Assembly (NCBI GenBank): GCA_000961645.1
Contig: LADM01000120.1
Span: forward strand, 1-64,000
DNA length: 64,000 bases
Source: Gammaproteobacteria bacterium BRH_c0
GTDB lineage: Bacteria > Pseudomonadota > Gammaproteobacteria > Pseudomonadales > Porticoccaceae
Direction of reading: 5' to 3'
Shown here: one piece after another, positions 1 to 10,645 of the stretch
Layout of the letters: each line of letters begins with the position of its first letter
Numbering within the stretch: the stretch's first letter is position 1
Program-made: the position numbers and the translations under genes
Notes under the pieces: generated by a model
What the model saw: the letters and a program-made list of their open reading frames with translations, nothing else
Databases searched by the model: none
What the model was told of the DNA's origin: nothing

Positions 1-593
1 GGCGGGGGGCGGTGGTGGGTGGTCACCGGCCAGGCGCGCCCGGGGCAGTCGATAACCGTAGTGTTTTCACCCAGCACCCCGAGCAGTGCGGCCACATCGA
101 GGGTGGCGGACATGACCAGCAGTTTCAGGTCTTCGCGTACATCCTGCTGCACATCGAGGGCCAGCGCCAGGCCCAGATCGGCCTCAAGGCTGCGCTCGTG
201 GAATTCGTCAAAAATAATCCCGGCGATCCCGTCCAGCAGCGGATCGTCCTGCAACATGCGGGTCAGGATGCCCTGGGTGACCACTTCCAGACGGGTGGCG
301 CTGCTCACCCGTTGCTCGCCGCGTACCCGGTAGCCGACAGTCTCGCCCACGGTTTGGCCCAGTTGCTCCGCCATATAGGTGGCGGCCAGTCGTGCTGCTA
401 CCCGGCGCGGCTCCAGCAACAGCCAGCGGCCCTGGTTTATGTCGCTGAGTCTGATCAATTCGAGGGGCACGCGGGTGGTTTTACCTGCACCTGGCTGGGC
501 TACCAGCAGGCAGCGGTTGCCGTTATCCAGGGCGCTTCGCACGGTTGGCAACACCGCATCAATGGGCAGGGATACTAAGTTCGGATTGGTCAC
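1..593 (-). CDS. hrpB: ATP-dependent helicase HrpB, N-terminal part (cut by window edge)
   Basis: This is the first ~197 codons of a DExH-box helicase; the rest lies outside the window. The protein reads in from a GTG codon at 593, beginning VTNPNLVSLPID. The P-loop AQPGAGKTT is near residue 30, followed by LLEPRRVAARLAA (motif Ia region), a DEFHERS box (DExH motif II) and VMSATLD (motif III). This motif order, with motif I only ~30 residues from the start, is typical of HrpB, a ~800-residue helicase of unknown cellular substrate. GTG is preferred because no in-frame ATG precedes the P-loop at a sensible distance. The gene is divergent from gltB across a 518-base gap. Confidence 0.9.
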   Translation of the reverse strand, partial: MTNPNLVSLPIDAVLPTVRSALDNGNRCLLVAQPGAGKTTRVPLELIRLSDINQGRWLLLEPRRVAARLAATYMAEQLGQTVGETVGYRVRGEQRVSSATRLEVVTQGILTRMLQDDPLLDGIAGIIFDEFHERSLEADLGLALALDVQQDVREDLKLLVMSATLDVAALLGVLGENTTVIDCPGRAWPVTTHHRPP

Positions 594-1111
594 TGGGCGC
601 TGCTCGTGAGGATAAAGAGGTAGATAGCCTGTGGGTGTGAATAGCCGCGGTCAGCATTGGCTGCGATGACGTTCAGGCTGCCATAACCGGTGTCTGCTGT
701 CGGCGCCAGTTTAGCAGCGAATCGAACGATACTGCCCGCAGAGGAGTGTTTTAGCCCTCAAAGTCGGACCGCGATTGCAGTGCCGATTAGGGGGGAGGTT
801 ACCTGAGCGTTCAAATCTGCTATTGTTGCCGACCCGGAATTTCCGGGCTTTAGCCCTGCCTGCACGGATCATCCCTTGATATAGGCACCCAGATATAGGC
901 GCAACAGCCGCACAGGTTAGCGGGTTTTCCGTGCCTGCACGGATCGCCCAGGGGGGAGATGTCGGCCAGAGACTCTGGCCAGACCTGTGGCAGAGGGCGC
1001 CCTGCGGGGAATCGCGACGCAGCTCGACGAGATTGCGGTGAGCGGGTATGCCCGCTTGCCGGGGCGGGCTGCGAGACAGTGAGTAACAACAGCAAGTAGT
1101 TGGAGAAATGT
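594..1111. other. Divergent intergenic region hrpB/gltB with short direct repeats
   Basis: This 518-base region has no convincing gene; the minus-strand ORFs overlapping it run into gltB antisense. It contains two exact copies of TGCCTGCACGGATC (857-870 and 932-945), two copies of GATATAGGC 14 bases apart (878-886 and 892-900), and a GC hairpin with arms CCCGGA/TCCGGG around 834-848 that lacks a T-run. It must carry the control signals of gltB and probably hrpB. No classical -35/-10 pair could be chosen with confidence. Confidence 0.6.
857..945. repeat. Pair of 14-bp direct repeats upstream of gltB
   Basis: TGCCTGCACGGATC occurs at 857-870 and again at 932-945, 75 bases apart, with a second short repeat (GATATAGGC twice, 14-base period) between them. 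The repeats lie about 170-250 bases before the gltB start, a plausible position for regulator sites, but no known factor consensus is recognised. Confidence 0.6.
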
Positions 1112-4100
1112 ATGGTCACATCTGATATCGATACCGCACGGGGACTGCCGCAGGCCTATGGTCTGTATGACCCCGCCAATGAGAAAGAAAGCTGCGGTGT
1201 CGGCTTTGTGGCCGACATGAAAGGCCGACCCAGTCACAGTATCGTGGTTGAGGCGGACCATGCCCTGCGCATGATGGACCACCGCGGCGGCTGCGGCTGC
1301 GAAGCCAACACCGGTGACGGCTGCGGCATCCTTACCGCCCTGCCCCACCAGTTTTTCGCTGAGGTGGCAAAGGCCGAATTTGGCCTTGAGTTGCCCGCCA
1401 AGGGCCGCTATGCCGTGGGCAATGTGTTCCTGCCCCCCGACATGGGCGAGCGCGAACGCTGCAAGGCTGCGATCAACCAGATTATCTCTGCCCAGGGCCA
1501 GAAACTGCTTGGCTGGCGTGATTTACCCGTCGACGCTGCCAAGGCCGACGTCGGCCCCGCCGCGCTGGCATCCATGCCCTATATTGAACAACTGTTTGTC
1601 GCCGCTGCCGATGACATCGACGCCGACGCCTTCGAGCGTCAGCTCTACCTGATCCGCAAGGTCGCCACCCGCACCCTGCGCTATCAGTCTTCACACCCCC
1701 AAGCCCACCATTTCTTTATCAACACCCTGTCCTCCAAGGTGATTGTGTACAAGGGCATGTTGACGCCTGCACAGCTGGTGCCGTTTTATTCCGATCTCGC
1801 CGATTCGCGCTATGAGTCGCATCTGGCGATGGTCCACTCGCGCTTCTCGACCAACACTTTCCCCTCCTGGGATCGCGCCCAGCCGTGCCGCTTCATGAGC
1901 CACAACGGCGAGATCAATACCCGCCAGGGCAATATCAACTGGATGCACGCCCGTGAAGGGGTGGTGAAGAGTGAGCTGTTTGGCGACGAGTTGAACAAGC
2001 TGTTCCCCATCGTCGAGCCCGACTGCTCCGACTCCGGCAACTTCGACAATGTGCTCGAATTCATGCTGATGAATGGCCGCACCCTGCAGGAAGCCATCAT
2101 GCTGATGATTCCCGAGGCCTGGCAGAACGATGAGGAGATGTCGCCGGAGAAGCGCGCCTTCTACGAATACAACTCCACCATGATGGAACCCTGGGACGGT
2201 CCGGCCTCCATCGCCTTTACCGACGGTCACTATATCGGCGCCGTACTCGATCGCAACGGTCTGCGTCCCAGCCGTTACTACATCACCCATGACGACAAGG
2301 TCATCATGGCCTCGGAAGTGGGCGTCGTGCCGGTTGACCCCAAAAACGTCAAGGCCAAGGGCCGCCTGCAGCCGGGCAAAATGTTCCTGCTCGACTTTGA
2401 GCAGGGCCGTTTGGTGGGCGACGAGGAGCTGAAAAGCGCCTTCGCCAACTCACAGCCCTTTGGCCAGTGGCTGGCAGAGCAGAAAATCGAGTTCGAGGAT
2501 CTCTACACCGAGAACGAACCCCACGGCTTTGAGCCGGAATCCCTGCTGGCGCGCATGCGCGCCTTCGGCTACACCGCCGAGACCATGCAGTTCATGCTGC
2601 TGCCGCTGGTGCAGGAGCTGCGCGACCCGGTCAACTCCATGGGCAACGACAGCGCCCTGGCGTGCCTGTCCGACAATCCGCGGATGATCTACGACTACTT
2701 CAAGCAGCTGTTTGCCCAGGTGACCAACCCGGCGATCGACTCCATCCGTGAAGAAGTGGTGATGTCCCTCGAATGCTATATCGGTCCCGAGGGCAACCTG
2801 CTCAACAACCGGGCGGAAAACGCCCATCGTCTGCATATTCCCCACCCCATTCTCTCCAACGAGGAAATGGCGGCACTGCGCCATATCAATCACCGCGGCT
2901 GGACGTCACGGGTGATCGACATTACCTACCCCAAATCGGAGGGCAAGGCCGGTCTCAGGGTTGCGCTGCAGCGCCTGCGCGATGAAGCGACCCAGGCCAT
3001 CAGGGACGGCAACAGCCTGATCATTCTTTCCGACCGCAATATCGGTCCCGGGCGGGTGCCGGTCAGCGCCCTGCTGGCCGCCGGCGCTGTCCACCACCAT
3101 CTGGTGAAAAGCGAGGAGCGCACCCGTATCGGCATCGTGCTGGAAAGCGGCGAAGCCCGTGAAGTGCACCACCTGTGCATGCTGATGGGCTACGGTGTCG
3201 ACGCCATCAACCCCTACTTGGCTTTCGAAGCACTGTGGCAGGCGCGCCGCGACGGTCTGCTGCCCGAAGCACGCCTCGACTCCGACGACAAGATTGTCTA
3301 CGCCTACCGCAAGGCGGTGGCCAAGGGCATCCTCAAGGTGATGGCCAAGATGGGCATCTCCACCGCCCAGTCCTACAAGGGCGCGCAAATCTTCGAGGCC
3401 GTCGGCATTGCCGATGAGGTCATCGCGGGCTGCTTTGTGGGCACCCCCAGCCGGGTGCAGGGCGTCGGTTTCGATGTGCTGGCCGAGGAATCACTGCGCC
3501 GTCACGATCTGGGTTATGGCCGCAACGCCATCCCGCTGCATGTACTGCCCAACCCCGGTGAGGTCCACTGGCGCGCGAACGGCGACAAGCACATGTGGAA
3601 CCCGAACACTATTTCAGCCCTGCAACAGGCCTCCAGCACCAATAACGTGGATGCCTACAAGCGCTTCGCCAAGGCCTCCAACGAAGAGGCCACCAGCGGT
3701 TGTACCCTGCGCGGCCTGATGAGCTTCAAGAAGGGCGTCAATGGCGGCCCGATTGCCCTTGATGACGTTGAACCTGCCAGTGAGATCGTCAAGCGCTTCT
3801 GTACCGGCGCCATGAGTTTTGGCTCCATCTCGCCGGAGGCCCACGAATCCCTGGCGCTGGCCATGAACCGCATCGGCGGCAAGTCGAACACCGGTGAAGG
3901 CGGTGAAGATGCCGAGCGCTTCCTGCCGATGGCAAACGGCGACTCCAAGCGCTCCGCCATCAAGCAGGTGGCCTCCGGTCGTTTTGGCGTTACCGCCCAC
4001 TACCTGGCCAACGCCGACGAGATCCAGATCAAGATTTCCCAGGGCGCCAAGCCCGGCGAGGGCGGCGAACTGCCCGGCGGCAAGGTCGATGACTACATCG

Positions 4101-5719
4101 CCTTCCTGCGCCACTCCACCCCGGGCGTGGGCCTGATCAGCCCGCCGCCACACCACGATATCTACTCTATCGAGGACATGGCGCAGCTGATCCACGACCT
4201 CAAGAATGCCAACAGACATGCCCGTATCAGCGTCAAGCTGGTGGCGGAAATGGGTGTGGGCACCGTGGCAGCGGGTGTCACCAAGGCCAAGGCTGATCAC
4301 ATCGTGATCGCCGGTCACGATGGCGGCACTGGCGCCTCGCCGCTGACCTCCATCAAGCACGCCGGTCTACCCTGGGAGCTGGGCCTGACCGAAGCGCACC
4401 AGACTCTGGTGATGAACAACCTGCGCTCCCGCGTGGTGTTGCAGACGGACGGCCAGCTGAAGACCGGCCGCGATGTGGCCATCGCCGCGCTGCTGGGGGC
4501 CGAAGAATTTGGCTTTGCCACCGCGCCGCTGATTACCCTCGGCTGCATCATGATGCGCAAGTGTCACCTCAACACCTGCCCGGTGGGTATCGCCACCCAG
4601 GATCCCGAGTTGCGCGCCAAGTTCAAGGGCAAACCCGAGAACGTGGTCAACTACCTGTTTATGCTGGCGGAAGATCTGCGGGAAATCATGGCGGAACTGG
4701 GTTTTCGCACCATCCGCGAGATGGTGGGCCGCAGCGACGTGCTGGAAATGGACAGCGCAATCGACCACTGGAAGGCCAGCGGTATCGATTTGTCCCGTAT
4801 CCTCACCCCGGCGAAAAAAGCCAGTCCCGATGTCGGCACCGTGCAGTCCATCGAGCAGGATCACCTGCTGGAACTGGCGCTCGACAACGAAATCATTCGC
4901 CAGGCGCAGCCTGCTATCGACCATGCCGAGAAGGTCAGCATCGAACTGCCAGTGGTTAACATCAACCGGGTGGTGGGTACCCTGCTGTCCCACGAGATAG
5001 CCAAAAAATACGGCCCGCAAGGGCTGCCTGCCGACACCATTCACATCAAGCTGAATGGTTCAGCCGGCCAGAGCCTGGGGGCGTTTCTTGCCCATGGCGT
5101 AACCATCGAGGTGGAAGGTGACGCCAACGACTTCGTCGGCAAGGGCCTTTCCGGTGGCCGCATTGTGGTCTATCCACCCAAAGTCAGCACCTTTGCCGCC
5201 GAGGAGAACATCCTGATCGGCAATGTGGTGATGTATGGCGCCACCAGTGGTGAAGCCTTCTTCCGCGGTATTGCGGCAGAGCGTTTCTGCGTGCGCAACT
5301 CCGGCGCCCGCGCGGTAGTTGAGGGCATCGGCGATCACGGCTGTGAATACATGACCGGTGGCCGGGTTGTGGTTCTCGGTGACACTGGCCGCAACTTTGC
5401 GGCGGGCATGAGTGGCGGTGTCGCCTACGTGCTCGACGAGCAGGGCGATTTCAGTCGCCGCTGCAACGCCGATATGGTTGAGCTGGAAGCGATGGAGGCG
5501 GATACCGATATTGCCGAGCTGAAGGAATTGATCGAGAAGCACGTGCGCTTCACCGGCTCGACCGTGGGCCAGCGTGTGCTGGCGGATTGGGCCAGCTACC
5601 TCGGCAAATTCGTCAAGGTCATGCCCACCGATTACAAGCGGGTGCTGCTGGAGCGTATGGCCAAGGCGCAGAACCAGGCCACCGACGAAGCCGACGAAGC
5701 CGTCGCGCTTGCCGTGTAA
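1112..5719 (+). CDS. gltB: Glutamate synthase (NADPH) large subunit
   Basis: Makes two glutamates from glutamine and 2-oxoglutarate together with GltD; cytoplasmic ammonia assimilation. The 1535-residue protein has the full GOGAT order. A class II glutamine amidotransferase domain should start at Cys28 (ESCGVGF) after removal of a short propeptide. The central domain follows, then the FMN-binding synthase domain (~850-1215, with the [11 protein letters not shown] stretch), the Cys1145/1151/1156 cluster ([11 protein letters not shown]) that binds a 3Fe-4S centre, and the C-terminal GXGXG beta-helix (~1270-1490). The ATG at 1112 is chosen over an upstream TTG at 1100 because GGAG at 1102-1105 sits six bases before it. 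gltD follows 23 bases downstream, so the two are one operon. Confidence 0.97.
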   Translation: MVTSDIDTARGLPQAYGLYDPANEKESCGVGFVADMKGRPSHSIVVEADHALRMMDHRGGCGCEANTGDGCGILTALPHQFFAEVAKAEFGLELPAKGRYAVGNVFLPPDMGERERCKAAINQIISAQGQKLLGWRDLPVDAAKADVGPAALASMPYIEQLFVAAADDIDADAFERQLYLIRKVATRTLRYQSSHPQAHHFFINTLSSKVIVYKGMLTPAQLVPFYSDLADSRYESHLAMVHSRFSTNTFPSWDRAQPCRFMSHNGEINTRQGNINWMHAREGVVKSELFGDELNKLFPIVEPDCSDSGNFDNVLEFMLMNGRTLQEAIMLMIPEAWQNDEEMSPEKRAFYEYNSTMMEPWDGPASIAFTDGHYIGAVLDRNGLRPSRYYITHDDKVIMASEVGVVPVDPKNVKAKGRLQPGKMFLLDFEQGRLVGDEELKSAFANSQPFGQWLAEQKIEFEDLYTENEPHGFEPESLLARMRAFGYTAETMQFMLLPLVQELRDPVNSMGNDSALACLSDNPRMIYDYFKQLFAQVTNPAIDSIREEVVMSLECYIGPEGNLLNNRAENAHRLHIPHPILSNEEMAALRHINHRGWTSRVIDITYPKSEGKAGLRVALQRLRDEATQAIRDGNSLIILSDRNIGPGRVPVSALLAAGAVHHHLVKSEERTRIGIVLESGEAREVHHLCMLMGYGVDAINPYLAFEALWQARRDGLLPEARLDSDDKIVYAYRKAVAKGILKVMAKMGISTAQSYKGAQIFEAVGIADEVIAGCFVGTPSRVQGVGFDVLAEESLRRHDLGYGRNAIPLHVLPNPGEVHWRANGDKHMWNPNTISALQQASSTNNVDAYKRFAKASNEEATSGCTLRGLMSFKKGVNGGPIALDDVEPASEIVKRFCTGAMSFGSISPEAHESLALAMNRIGGKSNTGEGGEDAERFLPMANGDSKRSAIKQVASGRFGVTAHYLANADEIQIKISQGAKPGEGGELPGGKVDDYIAFLRHSTPGVGLISPPPHHDIYSIEDMAQLIHDLKNANRHARISVKLVAEMGVGTVAAGVTKAKADHIVIAGHDGGTGASPLTSIKHAGLPWELGLTEAHQTLVMNNLRSRVVLQTDGQLKTGRDVAIAALLGAEEFGFATAPLITLGCIMMRKCHLNTCPVGIATQDPELRAKFKGKPENVVNYLFMLAEDLREIMAELGFRTIREMVGRSDVLEMDSAIDHWKASGIDLSRILTPAKKASPDVGTVQSIEQDHLLELALDNEIIRQAQPAIDHAEKVSIELPVVNINRVVGTLLSHEIAKKYGPQGLPADTIHIKLNGSAGQSLGAFLAHGVTIEVEGDANDFVGKGLSGGRIVVYPPKVSTFAAEENILIGNVVMYGATSGEAFFRGIAAERFCVRNSGARAVVEGIGDHGCEYMTGGRVVVLGDTGRNFAAGMSGGVAYVLDEQGDFSRRCNADMVELEAMEADTDIAELKELIEKHVRFTGSTVGQRVLADWASYLGKFVKVMPTDYKRVLLERMAKAQNQATDEADEAVALAV

Positions 5720-5742
5720 CGATTTGGAGCGAATAGAAAACT

Positions 5743-7200
5743 ATGGGTAAACCAACCGGATTCAAAGAATTTGCCCGCGAAGCGGCCAGCTATCGCGATG
5801 TCGATGTGCGCCTGCTCGACTACGCGGAACTCTATACCCCTGTGGACGAGGCGCGTCTCAGCACCCAGGCGGCGCGCTGTATGGATTGTGGTATCCCCTT
5901 TTGCCAGTCTGGCGATGGCTGCCCGGTGGCCAATCGCATCCCGGAGTGGAACGATTTGATCTACGACGGCCGCTGGCGTGAAGCGCTCGACCGTCTGCAC
6001 CAGACCAACAATTTCCCCGAGTTTACCGGTCGCGTCTGTCCGGCGCCCTGCGAGGGTTCCTGTGTGCTCGGCAGCGTCGACAAGCCGGTGACCATCAAGA
6101 ATATTGAGTACGCCATTATCGACCGCGGCTTTGCCGAGGGCTGGGTGGTGCCGCAGCCACCAGCGCAGCGCACTGGCAAGACGGTGGCGGTGATCGGTTC
6201 CGGCCCTTCAGGACTCGCCGCTGCCGCGCAGCTCAACCAGGCCGGGCATACTGTCACCGTGTACGAGCGCGCCGATCGCATTGGCGGCCTGCTGATGTAC
6301 GGCATTCCCAATATGAAGCTGGGCAAGGATGTGGTGCAGCGCCGCGTCGATCTGCTCGCCGCCGAAGGCGTCAACTTTGTGACCAACGCCGATGTTGGCG
6401 GCGCTGGCGCCAACGCCGTGAGCGTTGAGGAATTGCGCTCTGCCAGCGATGCCGTGGTGCTGTGTACCGGCGCCACCAACGGCCGCGACCTGCCCATCGA
6501 CAACCGCCAGCTCAATGGCATCCACCTTGCCATGGAATTCCTGCGCGCCAACACCAAGAGCCTGCTCGATTCCAACCTGGACGATGGCAACTACATCTCC
6601 GCCAAGGGCAAGAACGTTATCGTTATCGGCGGCGGCGACACCGGCACCGATTGTATCGGCACCTCCATTCGCCACGGCGCCAAAAACGTGGTGAATTTCG
6701 AGCTGATGCCGCAGCCCCCGGAAGACCGCGCCAACGACAATCCCTGGCCCACCTGGCCGCGTATTTTCCGTGTCGATTACGGTCACGCCGAATCTGCCCA
6801 CACCTTTGGCAAGGATCCCCGTGAATACTGCCTGTTGAGCAAGGGTTTTATCGACGACGGCAACGGCAATGTGAAAGGCATCAAGACCGTTGACGTAGAG
6901 TGGAAAAGCGAGGGCGGGCGGATGAGCATGACTGAAGTGCCCGGCTCCGAGCGCCTGTGGGAGGCAGACCTAGTGCTGTTGTCGATGGGCTTCCTCGGCC
7001 CCGAGCAGTACGTCAATGCTGCTTTAGGTGTCGAAACCGACGAGCGTTCCAACTACAGGGCTGCCTACGACAAATTTGCCACCAATCTGCCCGGCGTGTT
7101 TGCGGCGGGTGACTGCCGTCGCGGCCAGTCGTTGGTGGTCTGGGCCATCGACGAAGGTCGACGTGCTGCCCGGGAAGTAGATGCCTACCTGATGGCGTGA
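5743..7200 (+). CDS. gltD: Glutamate synthase (NADPH) small subunit
   Basis: Supplies electrons from NADPH through FAD and iron-sulfur clusters to GltB. The 485-residue protein has N-terminal cysteine clusters (Cys46, 49, 54, 60 in [12 protein letters not shown]... and Cys99, 103, 107 in [11 protein letters not shown]), an FAD dinucleotide fold ([12 protein letters not shown], ~149-160) and a second Rossmann motif for NADPH ([11 protein letters not shown], ~300). Length and order match the family. It lies directly behind gltB and ends before a strong GC-rich terminator, so the operon is gltBD only. Confidence 0.97.
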   Translation: MGKPTGFKEFAREAASYRDVDVRLLDYAELYTPVDEARLSTQAARCMDCGIPFCQSGDGCPVANRIPEWNDLIYDGRWREALDRLHQTNNFPEFTGRVCPAPCEGSCVLGSVDKPVTIKNIEYAIIDRGFAEGWVVPQPPAQRTGKTVAVIGSGPSGLAAAAQLNQAGHTVTVYERADRIGGLLMYGIPNMKLGKDVVQRRVDLLAAEGVNFVTNADVGGAGANAVSVEELRSASDAVVLCTGATNGRDLPIDNRQLNGIHLAMEFLRANTKSLLDSNLDDGNYISAKGKNVIVIGGGDTGTDCIGTSIRHGAKNVVNFELMPQPPEDRANDNPWPTWPRIFRVDYGHAESAHTFGKDPREYCLLSKGFIDDGNGNVKGIKTVDVEWKSEGGRMSMTEVPGSERLWEADLVLLSMGFLGPEQYVNAALGVETDERSNYRAAYDKFATNLPGVFAAGDCRRGQSLVVWAIDEGRRAAREVDAYLMA

Positions 7201-7237
7201 TCAACCCTGGTGTGTTGAAGTGCTGGTTCAGCAGCAT

Positions 7238-7266
7238 AAAAAACCCGGCCTCGCGCCGGGTTTTTT
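7238..7266 (+). terminator. Rho-independent terminator after gltBD
   Basis: CCCGGC / GCCGGG stem with a five-base loop, flanked by AAAAAA on the left and TTTTTT on the right. It can work in both directions and also shields gltD from the convergent yicC gene. Confidence 0.9.
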
Positions 7267-7315
7267 ATGTGTGGGTTGCTCCAGTGTTTCGGTAAAGTCC
7301 CTGCCCGACATTGGC

Positions 7316-8203
7316 TTACTCGATATTCTGGATCTGTTCCCGCATCTGCTCGATTAATACCTTCAACTCCACCGCTGACTGGGTAGTGTCGGTGGCAATG
7401 GACTTGGATGAGAGCGTGTTGGCCTCGCGGTTGAGTTCCTGCATCAGGAAATCCAGCTGGCGGCCGATGGCACCCTTGCTGTTGAGCACCCTGGCGATCT
7501 CGCTCAGGTGGGCGTCGAGGCGGTCGAGCTCTTCATCCACATCGGCCTTCTGGGTGATAAAAACGATTTCCTGTTCGAGGCGATCGCGGTCTACGGTCAG
7601 CTGCAGCTCATCAAGCCGGTCCACCAGCCGCTGGCGCTGGGCAACGAGGATTTCCGGCAGGCGGGCGCGCACCTTGTCTGTTTCATCCTTGACTGCGCTC
7701 AGGCGCTGGCGGATAAACTCTGCCAGTTTGGCGCCTTCCACAGCGCGATTGCTGTTGAGTTGCTGCAGGGCCTCGTCAAAGAGGCGGAGGGTGTCGGCCT
7801 TGAGCTCGTCGGCGTCAATTTCCCGTTCCTCAAGCACCCCGGATTGGCGAAGAATATCGAGCGGGGAAATGGCGGCAGGATTGTCCATGAGCGCGGCAAT
7901 GGTGGCAGAGGCATCGATATACCCCTGGGCTTTGGCGAGATTGACGGCCATGCCCTGGGTGTCGCGGTTGAGATTGAGCTGCAGTGTGCAGTCGATCTTG
8001 CCGCGACTGAGCGCCTGGCGCGCTTTTTCCCGCAGCGCCATTTCCGTATCGCGGAGGGTGTCCGGCAGCCGGAAGCCTGTTTCCAGGTAGCGGTGGTTGA
8101 CGGAGCGAATCTCCCAGATCAGGGAGCCCCATTCACCCTGCAGGGCGGCACGGGCATAGGCGGTCATGCTGTTGGGCACACTGTTGGATACACTGTTAGA
8201 CAT
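7316..8203 (-). CDS. yicC: YicC family protein (putative endoribonuclease)
   Basis: Conserved stress-related protein; E. coli YicC has been reported as an endoribonuclease acting on small RNA. The 295-residue product carries the N-terminal signature MTAYARAAL...WEIRSVNHRYLE and a C-terminal helical region ending KVLIEQMREQIQNIE, both typical of the family. Family members usually begin only a few residues before MTAYAR. Here the in-frame ATG at 8203 adds an SNS-rich leader coded by a short tandem repeat, and the Met of MTAYAR (8167) is an alternative start. The longer ORF upstream to 8398 overlaps the rph promoter and is rejected. It is divergent from rph, as in Pseudomonas and Enterobacteria. 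Confidence 0.9.
   Translation of the reverse strand: MSNSVSNSVPNSMTAYARAALQGEWGSLIWEIRSVNHRYLETGFRLPDTLRDTEMALREKARQALSRGKIDCTLQLNLNRDTQGMAVNLAKAQGYIDASATIAALMDNPAAISPLDILRQSGVLEEREIDADELKADTLRLFDEALQQLNSNRAVEGAKLAEFIRQRLSAVKDETDKVRARLPEILVAQRQRLVDRLDELQLTVDRDRLEQEIVFITQKADVDEELDRLDAHLSEIARVLNSKGAIGRQLDFLMQELNREANTLSSKSIATDTTQSAVELKVLIEQMREQIQNIE
8167..8201. repeat. 12-bp in-frame repeat in the yicC 5' end
   Basis: On the minus strand the first codons repeat a unit of about 12 bases (TGT/CACTGTTGG-type) three times, giving the peptide pattern SNSVSNSVPNS. The unit is a multiple of three, so copy-number change would lengthen the leader without a frameshift. Confidence 0.5.
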
Positions 8204-8326
8204 AGCGTCACTGTCTTCGAAGCGGTGAATAGGGCTGCATCTTACCAGAGGGGTTCGCCACCCTGGCAGTTGTAATTGGGTACAATGGCGGCCCATTGAA
8301 ATACTGCAAGCAACAAGGACCCCGTG

Positions 8327-9055
8327 ATGACCAGACCCAGCGGCCGCCGCCCTGAACAGCTCCGCCCCGTTCGCATTACCCGCAACTACACCAGGCACGC
8401 CGAAGGCTCGGTATTGGTGGAGTTTGGCGACACCAAGGTGATTTGCACCGCCAGTGTGGAAAACTCTGTGCCACGTTTTCTGCGCGGCAAGGGAGAAGGC
8501 TGGATTACCGCTGAATACGGCATGCTGCCGCGCTCCACGGGTGAGCGCATGCAGCGTGAGGCGGCGCGTGGCAAGCAGGGGGGTAGAACCCAGGAGATCC
8601 AGCGCCTGATAGGCCGTTCATTGCGCTCGGCTGTTGATCTCTCCCTGCTGGGAGAAAACACCATCACCGTGGATTGTGATGTGATCCAGGCCGATGGTGG
8701 TACCCGTACCGCCTCCATCACTGGTGCCTGTGTGGCGCTGGTGGATGCCCTGCAGGCGATTGGCGCGAAAAAACCCTTCAAGTCAGATCCGCTGCTGTTC
8801 ATGGTGGCATCCGTGTCGGTGGGCGTGTACAAGGGTGTGCCGGTGCTGGACCTCGATTACGACGAGGATTCCAATGCCGAAACCGATATGAACGTAGTGA
8901 TGAACAGCAGCGGCGGTTTTATCGAAGTACAGGGTACTGCCGAAGGTGCACCGTTCTCCGAGGAAGAATTCAGCGCCATGCTGGCGCTGGCCCGCCGTGG
9001 TATTGCCGACCTGGTGAAAGTGCAGAAGATGGCGTTGGCCCAGCCACTCAGGTAA
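8327..9055 (+). CDS. rph: Ribonuclease PH
   Basis: Phosphorolytic 3'-5' exoribonuclease that trims tRNA 3' ends; ring-shaped hexamer in the cytoplasm. The 242-residue protein matches RNase PH from end to end: [16 protein letters not shown] at the N-terminus, CTASVE, the [13 protein letters not shown] stretch, [14 protein letters not shown] (phosphate and RNA contact arginines), and [21 protein letters not shown] 8327 is preferred over the GTG at 8324 because AAGGA (8315-8319) is better placed and family N-termini agree. It is followed by a strong terminator. Confidence 0.96.
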   Translation: MTRPSGRRPEQLRPVRITRNYTRHAEGSVLVEFGDTKVICTASVENSVPRFLRGKGEGWITAEYGMLPRSTGERMQREAARGKQGGRTQEIQRLIGRSLRSAVDLSLLGENTITVDCDVIQADGGTRTASITGACVALVDALQAIGAKKPFKSDPLLFMVASVSVGVYKGVPVLDLDYDEDSNAETDMNVVMNSSGGFIEVQGTAEGAPFSEEEFSAMLALARRGIADLVKVQKMALAQPLR

Positions 9056-9070
9056 GAATGGCGCTGCTGC

Positions 9071-9104
9071 AAAAAATAACCCCCGCACTGCGGGGGTTAT
9101 TTTA
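9071..9104 (+). terminator. Rho-independent terminator between rph and crc
   Basis: AACCCCCGCA / TGCGGGGGTT stem with A-run before and T-run after. It lies between convergent genes and probably serves both. Confidence 0.9.
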
Positions 9105-9132
9105 TTGGGTGAGGCTCGGAAACCTGATTGTG

Positions 9133-9909
9133 TCAGAGCGTTTCGATATCGTAATCGACGATCACCGGCGCGTGGCTCGAAAACGAGTTGGCCTTGTAGA
9201 TGATGGCGTACTCAACGGTTTTGGCGAGATCCTTCGACACCACCTGTAAATCCGTGCGCCAACCATCACCGCGTTCCATCACCCCTGCTGGCCACCAGCT
9301 GAATTCGTCGTTATCGGTGTTGCCGCGGCGGAAGGCATCGGCGTAACCACCCTCCCGGTACAGGCGCTCAAGCCACTGGCGCTCGTGGGGCAGGTAGCCC
9401 GATTGACCGAGATGCTTGTCGGGATTGTGGACATCGTTTTCGGTATGGGCCATCTGCCAGTTGCCACAAATAATGTAGCGGCGTTTCTTGCGGGTTATTT
9501 TTTCGAGGTGCGCCTCCAGCTCCTGGAAAAACTGATCCTTGCGAACCTGATCGTGTTCGCCGGTGGTGCCGCTGGGAGCGAGCAGCGAGCCGATACTGAT
9601 ATTGTCAAAATCCGCCTGCAGGTAGCGGCCATCCATATCGTGGCCACAGGGAAGGCCAAAACCGAAGACGATGGCCTTGGGTGCCTGGCGGGTGTAAATG
9701 GCAACCCCGTTGGTGTGGGGCTTGGGGGAATCGAAGAAATAGGAGAAATAACCATCCAGCATGAACTCATCGCGGTCGACGATTTCAGGTTCCTGGGCGC
9801 GTAAATCCTGCAGACAGATAACGTCTGCATCCTGGCTTGCCAGCCAGTCGTAAAGCCCGTGATGGGATGCCTGGTAGATCCCGTCGACAGATAGACTGAT
9901 GATTCTCAT
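9133..9909 (-). CDS. crc: Crc-type catabolite repression control protein (degenerate ExoIII fold)
   Basis: 258 residues of the exonuclease III/APE fold, located between rph and pyrE exactly where Pseudomonas has crc. Catalytic positions of ExoIII are altered: Asn7 is Ser (IISLSVDG), Glu34 is Asp (CLQD), the Asp and Asn of the GDxN motif are Asn150 and Gln152 (CGNWQM), and the Asp of the terminal SDH is Ser245 ([11 protein letters not shown]). Nuclease activity is therefore unlikely, as for Pseudomonas Crc, which instead helps Hfq silence catabolic mRNAs. Similarity to Crc includes GRYLQADFD, a C-G-x-x-x-x-AH segment and FSWWP. The regulatory role here is inferred from family and position. Confidence 0.85.
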   Translation of the reverse strand: MRIISLSVDGIYQASHHGLYDWLASQDADVICLQDLRAQEPEIVDRDEFMLDGYFSYFFDSPKPHTNGVAIYTRQAPKAIVFGFGLPCGHDMDGRYLQADFDNISIGSLLAPSGTTGEHDQVRKDQFFQELEAHLEKITRKKRRYIICGNWQMAHTENDVHNPDKHLGQSGYLPHERQWLERLYREGGYADAFRRGNTDNDEFSWWPAGVMERGDGWRTDLQVVSKDLAKTVEYAIIYKANSFSSHAPVIVDYDIETL

Positions 9910-10000
9910 GTTCGCCCCTAGGTTGCTCAGGGTGTATGATAACCGAGACCCCGGACATAAAAAAAGAAACCTTGTTTTATTATCCCGATTGGTAGGTTTA

Positions 10001-10642
10001 ATGGACGAATATCAGCAGCATTTCCTCGATCTTGCCCTTGGCGAGAACGCCCTCAAGTTTGGTAGCTTTACCCTCAAGTCCGGTCGCGAAAGCCCCTATT
10101 TTTTTAATGCGGGGCTGTTTTGCAACGGTGCAGCTCTTGCCACCTTGGGGCGCTGCTATGCTGCTGCCATCGTCAGGTCGGGAGTGGAATTCGATATGCT
10201 GTTTGGTCCCGCCTACAAGGGCATCCCCCTGGTGGCTGCAACGGCCATTGCCCTGGCGGATCACCACGGGCTGAATGTGCCCTATTGCTTCAATCGCAAG
10301 GAAGCCAAGGATCACGGCGAGGGCGGCACCCTGGTAGGCGCTCCCCTTGCAGGTCGGGCCCTGATCATTGACGATGTGATCACGGCAGGTACCGCCATCC
10401 GTGAAGTGATGACCATCATTGAACGCGAGGGTGCCCTGGCTGCCGGGGTGGTGATTGGCCTTGATCGCCGCGAGCGCGGTCGCCACGAGCTTTCTGCCAT
10501 CCAGGAAGTCGAGCAGGATTACGGCATACCGGTGACCAGCATTATTTCCATTGACCATATCATCAGCTACCTGGATGAGAAGGGCGATCACCAGGCCACA
10601 GTGGCGGCGATACGAGAATACCGATCCCTTTACGGAGTCTGA
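10001..10642 (+). CDS. pyrE: Orotate phosphoribosyltransferase
   Basis: Converts orotate and PRPP to orotidine monophosphate in pyrimidine synthesis. The 213-residue protein is the exact length of the Pseudomonas enzyme. It shows the N-terminal [20 protein letters not shown] region, [10 protein letters not shown], the [13 protein letters not shown] loop and the PRPP-binding motif [12 protein letters not shown] at ~122-133. The ATG at 10001 matches family starts; an upstream reading to 9899 overlaps crc antisense and is not used. It is divergent from crc and followed three bases later by a DUF4124-like gene. Confidence 0.97.
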   Translation: MDEYQQHFLDLALGENALKFGSFTLKSGRESPYFFNAGLFCNGAALATLGRCYAAAIVRSGVEFDMLFGPAYKGIPLVAATAIALADHHGLNVPYCFNRKEAKDHGEGGTLVGAPLAGRALIIDDVITAGTAIREVMTIIEREGALAAGVVIGLDRRERGRHELSAIQEVEQDYGIPVTSIISIDHIISYLDEKGDHQATVAAIREYRSLYGV

Positions 10643-10645
10643 GTG

